In this document: positions 55,317 to 64,000 of the stretch, in pieces
How the letters are laid out: the number at the start of each line of letters is the position of its first letter
Position numbering within the stretch: the first letter of the stretch is position 1
Assembly (NCBI GenBank): GCA_018340375.1
Contig: JAFFJZ010000002.1
Coordinates: forward strand, 16,944,001-17,008,000
Origin: Gonatopus flavifemur
Taxonomy: Eukaryota; Arthropoda; Insecta; Hymenoptera; Dryinidae
Direction of reading: 5' to 3'
DNA: 64,000 bases
Notes under the pieces: model-generated
The model's input: the letters and a program-made list of their open reading frames with translations, nothing else
Databases searched by the model: none
Told to the model about the DNA's origin: nothing
Made by a program: the position numbers and the translations under genes

Positions 55317-58300
55317 CTTTTCCAAGAACCGAGGATATTTTAAAGTATTCAAGCCACGGATGATCCATTTAATATCCAAAGGATTGAATTTTGAGATATT
55401 TAGAACGAGTTCCAAGGTACTCGCCGTATAATACGACTGACTCGTGGGACTGGGAAAATGATTACCTTCAGCATTGGTAATAAATGCTACCGCTTTGACG
55501 AAGCAAAACCAGCAAATTGTTTAAGTGCTCAGAGATACCTCAACTTTACCTCGTACATGATGAAATTACGCAAGTTACTCGAGTGGGAGAATAATAATTA
55601 TAAAGAAATTGTATCAAATTCTGTGAAGAAAAGTATTGATGTGCACATTATAAAGAACTTTTATGTATCACATGTGTATTTTACATCCAACACAGATGTA
55701 AATTACATAGAAAATGTATGAATTAATAAACCACTGACATAAGATTTCAAAGTTTTAGGAAAATCTTATCGATATGAGTTCTACCACGGGGGAGTGTTGG
55801 TATCATTAGTATGATACTAATCATCACTGTGATATTATTATTGAAAGGAAGGAGAAAAGAAAGAAAGAGAGAAAAGTAAAAACTGAAGTATGAATATCGA
55901 TATTTCTTATCTTTCTATGACGATGATATTTCAATTCAACGTATCATTAGTTTTATCTACAAGAGATTTGATTGGAGATGTAATGAGTCATACTGATAAT
56001 CAACTCATTGGGAAAATTCATTTACGATTCTGAATGGTGTAAACGAAATCTCATGTTTCTTGCGTTATTCTACGCATTGAAATATCGACATTCAGTTTCG
56101 CAATAAGCTCTGCAGAAGAGAGTTTTCAAGTTTTTTGGAATTCCGTACAATGAAATTCTATTTTATTTCTCCGACGCTTGATTATCTTGCACTGAAAATC
56201 TGATAAATTTAGCTGAACACGAAACATCAATACTACAGAGGAGAGATTGTATATTCTTGTATATAGAGTAGCGAAATATCTTGACAAAAGTATAGAATAC
56301 CTATAATAATTGTCTCGTGAGTAATCTTTTTATAATATCGTGAAGAGATCGACAGAATGACTTTGTAATGTAGCTACAAGGGACTCTCTCTTGGCGGAAA
56401 TAATGTGTGGAAAGTGCATGGATTATACATAAGCCATATATCCGTTATACATACAATTTATACATGTCATTCACATATATCGTATACAGAATTTATAAAA
56501 AAAGAAACCTGTTCCATACGGGTTTGAATTTTGTGTATACTTTTACTTTCCGTTTCGAAAAATACATAACTTTCCAATTGGATTTTGTGATGATCTAAAG
56601 AGAACATTTCATTACATTGGTTCGGTGGTAATAAAGGGTGGTTACGTTTCGAATAGTGAGTTATTACGCCGGACTCGAGATTAGTCAAGAAGAACTTTCT
56701 CGGTTCCTTTTATCCCTCATTTTATTACCTGTAGTCAGGGTCAAAATTTTCATTCGTGTAAAGAAAATCGGGGTCCCTCTAAAGTTCGTTTTACAGATGC
56801 CACGATCTCTCCGTCGAAACAAAAAACATTCGAGATGGTAGGTTTCTGACACAGCTGGTTCTTTTTCCGCTCACATAAGGTATCCTGGAAAAATCTCGGA
56901 CGTTTTTCCTGGAATTTCTTAATTCGTAGACCGAGGAAAGACGTTGTAGAAAGAATGATCTTTTCCACGAATTTGTTGAACTCCAGCGACACAGAAGAAG
57001 GGCACGAACGAGAAAAAATGTACCTTTGTCGTGCGTGAATTTAGGATTTATAGAATCCACGACATTTATTGCGTATTGGAAAAAAGAAGAGAGATTTATA
57101 GTTTACGATAGAGATAGATACATTTTATTTCATTATTGATAGTGTTTATTCTTCCCGTAATGTATAAACTGTATCAATCAGATCCTGGATGTAGAGATTG
57201 TTTAGAAATTTATGTAATAATTGTAATGCATCATGTTGTTGTCTTTTGATCTTACTTAACTCATAACTTCTTGATTTATTAGATTCATTCGAGTATCTAC
57301 CATCGAAGACCAGAACAAATGATTTTGATTAATGATGTTGAGGTTGAAAATCATTGTAAGAATGCAAATATCCAGACCTTGAATTACGCAACAATAGGCA
57401 AACAGGAGTGATTGAAGAGACTCGGAAATTTGACGATGTTCTGTGAGATACAATTTTTCTCAATTGTTGAATTGTTGATCTATCGATCACAATGATCCAT
57501 TCGAACAGTTATTTTAAGGAAAATTGGATAAAACAATGTATATATATATATATATATTCTTTTTTCCACGTTATCACAGATCATAATTTCACAGCCATCG
57601 ATTATTGTAAGCTAAAATTTAAATTTTATGAAGGTTCGAAACAATAACTACAGAATAATATTGGAAAGAAAAGAAACACCGAGGCGAATGGGGACAACAC
57701 ACCATGCGATGGTGGCGGTGGATTAAGGGTTGCCCAATGAGTACCACCAATGGGCGTGTATATACGTTGGCGGTAAATGAACGGAAAGATCCTAAATCAC
57801 GTCAGGGTCGTAAATATATCAAGAACAGAGAAACAGACACCGGAGGAACGATCAAAGGTTATTTACCCTCCGCTAGTTGTAGACAGATTATTGATTCGGT
57901 TATTATTATACATGCGTGTGTGCGTTCAAAAGATTATGGCACTATATGAGAATAATTATACAGGGATCGTTTTCGAGAACCCGTTGGTTTGATATAATGT
58001 ATAATGGGGTATTGGATTTATTCTCAATAAACAAAAACTGATTCATCAACATTGAATTATAGTTCCTTCATTTCATGTTGTACATTCCAGGTGAGAATTC
58101 TTTAAAACAATGTACAGCGTATGGTTAATTGCGCATCAAGTGTAAATGAGTAGATTACGTGATGTACCTGATATATTCTGAATTCCAACAATTAAAGTCA
58201 ATGGTATGATAAAGTGTAATGTGTTTGAATCACGAGATTGGATGAAAAGAGTTTCATTACGTATAAAATTCTTTTCCGTGTACAAATTGCTCACATTATA

Positions 58301-58862
58301 CGCTTTGAAGTGAATGTAATCAAATTGACTTCTGTGTTACAATTTGTATGAGATTCACTCCAGTTTTTCTTGGTTGAACTAAACCTGGTTGAAAACATTG
58401 ATAAGGATCGATTCGATCAACGCGACTGAGCTGCAACGAAATTCGATTGAATTCTACGATGACGTAAACCCTGGATACATGGAAGATTCAAAGGAGTCAA
58501 AAATAGAGGTGGATTTTCAAGAGCCCCTTGGGGGGTCTCTCCAGGAATCTCACATGCTCGACTTGTTTAGGACTTTTCATGTACTTCCAAAACACACGAA
58601 TGGGGTGAAAGTTTCGTCAGATGTTCTTCAAAAGCCCAACCGGAATCCCGTGTACTTGACCCTTCTTGGAATTTCTTTGTGTAATTCCAGGTCATGTATT
58701 ATTTGCATCCAAGTTCTCTTAGAATTTTACTGAAAATCCCTCGCAAATTCCGCATAATTGCGAGTTATGCAATAGTTTGAAAAGTTTTTCAAATGTTTAC
58801 CAGATATCCATATTCTTTGTCTCCTCAGGAATGGCCCTTTAGTCAAGGTTTTGAAAATGCTG
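55317..58862. other. Longest stretch with no clear element; short frames only
   Basis: A 73-codon frame lies opposite 56407-56688, frames of 80 and 89 codons lie opposite 56750-57060, and 81- and 114-codon + frames occur at 57704 and 58389. None shows a recognisable domain. An (AT)n run occupies 57539-57558. The 58389 frame is GC-intermediate and might be a relic, but nothing supports a family. Confidence 0.4.
57539..57558. repeat. (AT)n microsatellite
   Basis: Ten uninterrupted TA dinucleotides. Confidence 0.92.
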
Positions 58863-59052
58863 CACGAAGAAAACTGGTGGAGTAAAATATGGACGGACCA
58901 AACATTTGGTCACCACGATCAATCGCATTGTTTTTCTAACTGAGCGTATCGTCATTTCCATTGAGCCCTTCAATTCTTATGATTGCGTATAATTGGGTCT
59001 GTCCATATTTTACTATTCGCATAGTGATTATAACAATTTCTTCTTCTCCGTG
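58863..59052. mobile_element. CACGAAGAAAA element, TSD TG
   Basis: The left CACGAAGAAAACTGGTGGAG and the right TTTCTTCTTCTCCGTG are inverted with TG on both sides. GTAAAATATGGACGGACC and GGGTCTGTCCATATTTTAC pair further in, offset by an extra segment in the right arm. Confidence 0.75.
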
Positions 59053-59919
59053 TGATTCGAATTTCTTTTCTTAGACAATATATTGAATTTTCATCAATAT
59101 CTATATGAAGTTGATAGTTCTATACTCAAAAAATCGCTCTTGCTCAACTCAATTCAATCGAAAACTACAAAAAACCATATCTCTCATATTTTTTCCAGAT
59201 CAACCCTCGAGTCCCTTCATTTTCCTCCTCCCTACAGAATTTTCTTAATTTTTCAGATATTTTTTCTTCCTTCCTTCCTCCATGCCTCCTCAAAACTTAG
59301 ACAGAAATATGGAAATTATGCAAGTTCGAAGAAATAAAGAGGGAACAATTTGCCACGAGTGAAACTGGAATATTTGAATATGAAATTCGCTATCCCTAAT
59401 CTAAATTCTAGGTAACTATCATTATTATATTCATTACACATTTTTTGTATACTTCACATTCGCAGGGACGTTTCCCTCGTAATATTACAAATATTCAGAG
59501 TATAAAAGATTTTTTCAAAATTTAATAAGATTAAAATAACTCAATTTTCCCCTGAAAACACGTAGAAATGGACAGGGAAAACTTTGCGACGGATTCAAAT
59601 GGTTGATCACGTTGCAACCATCTATCTTCCCTTCAAAAGGATTCATATTATTTGTGAAAACAAATGGATACTTTGGTAGAAAATTCCAAAAGGTTGCAGG
59701 AATATACACGAAAAAAAATAATTAGCTATTATTTGGATAGCTAAAAATTAGGTACGGGAGATATTCTTCAGCTGCCATCCCTGCTGAAAATTTCCGCTCG
59801 CTGGAAGCGAACTTTGAAAAACATGAAGCGTGGAATGTTTCAATTTCCGCTTCTTTCGCGCTTAGATACTGTTTCATTTACTCTCCCGCGTCCCTTCATC
59901 CCCTTCTTACGCTCCCATT
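59053..59919. other. No gene seen
   Basis: AT-rich sequence. A CCCTGCTGAAAATTTCCGC near 59780 resembles the left half of a CCC...GGG element, with no right half. Confidence 0.4.
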
Positions 59920-60194
59920 TTCGAAAGACCGAGTTCATTGATGTTTACAAAAATAACTGTCAATTTAGGGAAAATGAGGATCATTGAAGAATATTGGTAG
60001 TGAATTTATCATAAGTTGATAGTTCCACTGTGAGAAATAACAATTAGACGATCAACCTTTGATATTTTCACTACGAATTTCCGATAAACTCACTACAAAT
60101 ATTTTTCAGCAATCCTTTTTTTCCTAAATTGACAGTCATTATTCTAAATATTAAAAATGAACTGTTTATTACCAATGAACTCGGTCTTTCCGTG
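59920..60194. mobile_element. Hairpin element, CACGGAAAGACC right end
   Basis: CGAAAGACCGAGTTCATTG at the left pairs with CAATGAACTCGGTCTTTCCG at the right, and AACTGTCAATTTAGG with CCTAAATTGACAGT further in. TA follows the right CCGTG. The left tip is eroded, so that boundary is approximate. Confidence 0.65.
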
Positions 60195-60196
60195 TA

Positions 60197-60578
60197 GAAA
60201 TGTAGCAGCCACAGCGAAAATTCAACAGCTGAATTATTTGCCGTTATAAATATCAACCACAAAACTTGTGCAGTCACAGCTCCCTGGTGAAAATCCAAAA
60301 GTGAAAGAAGCGGATATTGAAACGAATGAAACGTGAAAACGTTCCAATTCCCTCATAAATTACGCTCAGGTGACTCTTTGTTACGCTTAGATGACTCTTC
60401 GCTTGCGTTTCTGTTACACTTTCGTTGCGCTTCAACGCTTCATGTTCACCAGGGCTGAGATTTATTACTGTGGTAGTTGAAAAATAGCTCCGCAGCTGCA
60501 ATTATTCTGGCTACAGCAGTGAAAAAGAAAATGCTAGAAAAGTGAGTAGCTGCTACAGCTATTTCATTCTTTTGCGTG
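60197..60578. mobile_element. AGCAGCnACAGC-word element interrupted by a CCCTGG element
   Basis: GTAGCAGCCACAGCG, AACAGCTGAATT, GCAGCTGC, CTGGCTACAGCAG and GCTGCTACAGC recur in both orientations. The right end ATTCTTTTGCGTG is followed by TA. The left end abuts the previous element. A CCCTGGTG element is inserted at 60282-60454 between TCACAGCT and CTGAGATT. Confidence 0.5.
60282..60454 (+). mobile_element. CCCTGGTGAAAAT element copy 2, TSD CT
   Basis: CCCTGGTGAAAATCCAAAAG at the left and CGCTTCATGTTCACCAGGG at the right are inverted, with CT on both sides. It is homologous in opposite orientation to 39274-39409. GATGACTCTT and TTACGCTT blocks are duplicated here relative to that copy. Confidence 0.85.
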
Positions 60579-62080
60579 TATTATTTCAATATTCGTTACA
60601 ATTTGATTATAAAAACCATCCCGCACTTCGCTGTTCATTCATATTATTCTCTCCTTGGAACTTGGCGGAAAAAATGAAAATGTGTAACGAAGAGGAAAGT
60701 ATTATTCCATGTTTAAATTTCCAAGGAAATGTGAGCAACGATACATATAGAATTGTCCTCATTTTCTCATAAAACATTGTAACGATGGAAACAGCGAATG
60801 AACCTCTACACGACGGGGAGAAGTAAATTCGTTCACACGGAAGATTGAATAAAAACAAAACGTATTGAACTTACGTACGGTAAATATGCAATACTCGAAT
60901 CTGTGGGCGTTACACAGCCATAATTCTTCGATAGCTATACGCATCAATCTGTGAAATGCATGTTGAGATGCATATTATGTGTACAACATCCGTTCCCAGA
61001 TGAGAGAGAAGTGAATAAATGAAGACAGGCAATCCTGCCTACGCTTCAAGATAAAGAACAGAGGGCGGTCCTGTGAGATATTCATTATCACGTCCTGTTA
61101 ATTTTGTGACCGTTTTTCAAGATTTCGTATGTTATATGATGTGTATGTACTATATTGAAATTGATTAAGGACAAACTGTACATGTAGATTATCGATTCTC
61201 TGAAAAGATCAGTACATGTTCATTATCGTTACATCTTCCGATACGTATACCCCACATTGTTACGCGTAATAAATCGAGAAGATTTCACGATTTCCTTCAA
61301 TGATTTTACGGTACTTTTTCCTGATCAGATCAAGTTCATTTTTTAATAAAATTACATTCCATTGTCGCTGAAAATATCGCAAAAGACATCTTTTAGAAAC
61401 AGTTTGAGAAATGGATTCTGATTTATATGATCGAATCTAGACATCCCTGGTTTGTAATCGCAGGGATGGGAACAGATGGAAAATGAGATCAATTAAAATA
61501 ATGACGAATTATTAGTCGTTCCACCGTTGATACAAATCGAAAAGGATTCGATTCATGATTTATCGATATTTTTCAAAGGTCAATAAATTTCGGCCCTTCG
61601 AGCGATAGCACGAAAGGAACAAAAAGCGTTGAGGAAACATCATCGCGCTGTATCACATCATATCTGCTTCCATACAGATGGAACTATAATTATCAAACCT
61701 TTTCTAAGTCTATTGAAGAGCTCGAGCACCGTAGTGGGAAGAAGAAAAGACTTCTCAACGTGTAACAGAACGAGCCGACGGTGAAAAGGTAAAATTATAT
61801 TTGATTTCAAGGGAATAACAGAAAATAGAAAACATGGGGAACAGGTATAGGTAACGAGAAAACAAAATTTAAAAAATAGGAGACGGTGCCCAACCGTCAA
61901 TTCGGACTGTAGAAATGACATTCGACATGTGAGGAGGGACTGTTACACATTTCATATCTTCTTTTGTTTTCAATAGGAAGAGTTCAATTTGTTTTTTGAT
62001 TCCTCCGAACTGATGAATTTATGATACTTCCGTAGAATCTACCATAAATTTGATTGATGTTTTGAAATTAGTAAAAACTA
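60579..62080. other. No gene seen
   Basis: AT-rich sequence with frames under 90 codons and no recognisable features. Confidence 0.45.
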
Positions 62081-62319
62081 CATATATGTAGAAAAATATA
62101 TTTTTAAAAGTCCCATAATTTATTGAGGATCAGCGCCAGTCTGTGAGGAATTAAATTATTTACCTGAAGATAGCTTCAGAAGTACCATAATTTCTTGTAG
62201 AAATACATCTGATTATGGGAGTTTTTAAAAGTAAATTCAAGTCAAAACCCTATCTGTCACAGACTGGCGCTGACTTTCAATAAATTATGGGACTTTTCAA
62301 CACATCTGTTTTCTGCGTG
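62081..62319. mobile_element. CACG-ended element with long inverted arms, TSD TA
   Basis: AAAAGTCCCATAATTTATTG at the left and CAATAAATTATGGGACTTTT at the right are exact complements, and CAGCGCCAGTCTGTGA pairs with TCACAGACTGGCGCTG further in. Outer sequence (CTACATATATGTAGAAAA versus CTACACGCAGAAAA inward from the right) extends the pairing to a TA on each side. About 239 bp, non-coding. Confidence 0.8.
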
Positions 62320-62427
62320 TAGATCCATGAGTCTAGTCAAAATTTCAGTGAAGACTCAATCATAACATAGACAGATTCTTCAGAAAGACCCAATTGTAGG
62401 TGAATCTTTGACCATCGGTATCATCAA

Positions 62428-62799
62428 CCAGCTAAAAATGCCAGGCAGAATTAGAAAATGGAACAAAAAAATTGTTGTCAGGCTTTGAACGGTTTTTTTT
62501 TCATGTGAAATTCAGGCAAAAACTGATAAAATTTTTTGTTTGAGGTTACTAAACTGAAACACTTCGAGAAAAACTCCCAGCCATTTTTACGACGATTCTG
62601 TTTGAAATTCACAGACTGTAATATTCAGTGGAGAATTGATAAGAATTCTCCTGCCAGATTTGGATAGAATATTCGAATTCAATAATTTTGGACAAAACCC
62701 GATAGAAAATTTATCAGTTGTTGTCCAAATTTTACGCGAAAGCAACCGTTCGAAGGCTAACAATTTTTTTGTCCGGTTCTACCTGGCATTTTTAGCAGG
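62428..62799. mobile_element. Inverted-repeat element, GCTAAAAATGCCAGG arms
   Basis: GCTAAAAATGCCAGGCAGAA at 62431 pairs with TTCTACCTGGCATTTTTAGC ending at 62796. ACAAAAAAATTGTTG and the following GGCTTTGAACGG also pair with the right arm. The outer tips (AACCAGC and GCAGGGG) may be a CCC...GGG end with a change. It overlaps the start of a 106-codon frame (62636-62956), which is therefore unlikely to be a gene. Confidence 0.7.
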
Positions 62800-63066
62800 G
62801 GACCAACTCTCGCTGGTTGTATCTCTCACAGAATATTATGTTTCTCTGGATTCTCTATCCATAGTTGCCATGTGGCGACGTACGTCTCATGTATCTCCCA
62901 AACACATATCTTGTTTGATTGGAACTGCCAATGAGAGAGGCAGAGATATCGCCTAATATCCACTCGGCAGTGGTTATAATTATCCAACAGACATTCATAG
63001 ATATCTTTATCTTGGCCATCTATTAAATGTTTCGAGGGCAAACAAACCGTTCACGTATAAAAGATG

Positions 63067-63677
63067 CCCAGTAAACACACGCACGTTTTAAAAACGTCAA
63101 AAACAGTCAATAACCACACGTTGTGAATTAGTGATATTCTTGCGTTGATTCAACGTAAAAATGTCGCGGCAGATCACGTGTTTTTCAACCATAAAATAAC
63201 GCTATATCAACGATTTGAACATCGTTTAAAAGACGTCAAATATTGACGTGTCCTAATGATGGTTCTAAAACGTGAATTGAATCCAACAAATTATTTTGAA
63301 AACTTTTCATTCAATATTGAGAACAATAGTACTTCTGAGTATGACAGAATTTGGAAAGTATGCCACACTATTTACTATCTTGCTCTTTGTCGAAATTTTA
63401 ACCATTGTTCGGTTTCGTTCGATATTTTTAGCAGAATATCTTCAATTGAAGTTTAAACACAAGGTGTTATAAGCACATTTTAAACCCGTTCAAAACACGT
63501 TTTTTGAAGCCGTCGTTTGATGGTTTTTTTGAATATTAGTTTGAATTACACGTCATCAAAACGTAATTCCAGGTCGTCTATTTCCCTATCAAATTTCAAC
63601 TGAAAATCAACGACTGACGTCCGTTTGACAGTCTAACGTTCTTTCAACGTTGGAATAACGTGTGTGTGTTTATTGGG
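63067..63677. mobile_element. CCCAGTAAACACAC element with AACGTCAA word, TSD TG
   Basis: The ends CCCAGTAAACACACGCACG and CGTGTGTGTGTTTATTGGG are inverted and flanked by TG. AAAACGTCAAAAAC, TTGACGTG, CAACGTTGG and AAACGTGAATTG words recur in both orientations through 611 bp. The CCCAGTAAACACAC tip is like CCCAGACAGCAC but the interior is unrelated. The 66-codon frame within it is not a gene candidate. Confidence 0.85.
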
Positions 63678-64000
63678 TGTCTAATAGATATCTTCCAAAC
63701 ACCTTTTGAACGCAAAAAGTGTTGCGCGAAACATTGAAACCTGTCAAAAGATAAGGCAGAACACGTAAAGTTGATAGGGACATCTGATATTATGCGTGCA
63801 TATAATCCTTCAAAATCAAAAAGAATGCATTACAAAATGGATAAGATTAAATGTTCAAGTGTGAAAAAATATGACATATCTGCGATATATCGTGATATCA
63901 GTCACAAGTCAACTCCGTACATCTTTCATATTGTAACATAAAAAGGAGTTCTCGTTGAAACTATAGTTTATTACATTTCTTTATCTCTAAAAAAATATAC
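63678..64000. other. No feature seen
   Basis: AT-rich sequence to the end of the window. Confidence 0.45.

Noticed and set aside
58389..58733. 114-codon frame
   Set aside because: Moderately protein-like but with no recognisable domain, splice context or conservation evidence available.
61447..61471. CATCCCTGG...CAGGGATG mini palindrome with AT flanks
   Set aside because: Fits a 21 bp CCC...GGG unit but is too short to separate from a chance palindrome.
62636..62956. 106-codon frame
   Set aside because: Its first half lies within the inverted-repeat element at 62428-62799.
1..64000. CRISPR array, bacterial operon, rRNA or telomeric repeat
   Set aside because: No regularly spaced direct repeats with unique spacers, no ribosomal RNA-like sequence and no telomere-type tandem repeats were seen; the iterated words are palindromic and irregularly spaced.

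Overview
This looks like nuclear DNA of an animal, most likely an insect. It is AT-rich with long non-coding stretches, has local GC-richer islands, and carries many short non-autonomous DNA transposons and two tRNA-derived SINE-like copies. No operon structure or bacterial coding is visible. The species cannot be told from the window; an insect assignment, perhaps a hymenopteran, is inference. I could not identify a confident protein-coding gene, so the window is best read as intergenic DNA or very large introns.

Layout. 1-10 kb is mostly unique sequence with microsatellites, a few palindromic elements (3.3-6.6 kb) and GC-richer islands near 1.6-1.9, 7.2-7.8 and 8.5-9.7 kb. A 21-codon frame at 7719 ends on a splice-donor-like site and is the best candidate first coding exon, but it is weak. 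11-13 kb holds a 659 bp TTAA-flanked hairpin element and an AGAGTG-word element. 16.9-24 kb has several palindromic elements, one nested in another. 25.0-25.6 kb is a GC-rich island with a TATA/initiator-like pair. 25.9-34.8 kb is the densest repeat region, with two- and three-level nests and a possible coding relic split by an insertion. 36-42.4 kb and 44.7-52.5 kb hold further families, including two hAT-like elements and both SINE-like copies. 53-58 kb is mostly unique. 58.8-63.7 kb has another cluster.

The main discovery is a modular element architecture that recurs across the window. Short terminal signals (CACnG...CnGTG, or CCC...GGG) bound an interior built from many copies, in both orientations, of one short palindromic word particular to that element. 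Examples are ACTGGAA/TTCCAGT, AGAGTGAA/TTCACTCT, CTCTGAAT/ATTCAGAG, CCAGCTGG, AACGTCAA, TTGCTNNAGCAA and GGTTNNAACC. The word usually first appears just inside the terminus. Target-site duplications (TSDs) read directly from the flanks are 2 bp. They vary in sequence for the CCC...GGG class (TC, AA, AT, TG, CT, CA, AG, AC, TA). For the CACnG class they are mostly TA but also TG, TT, CA and GA. Paralogous empty sites and nesting inside the window support these boundaries. Three TTAA-flanked and three hAT-like elements (8 bp TSD, one of them degenerate) accompany them.
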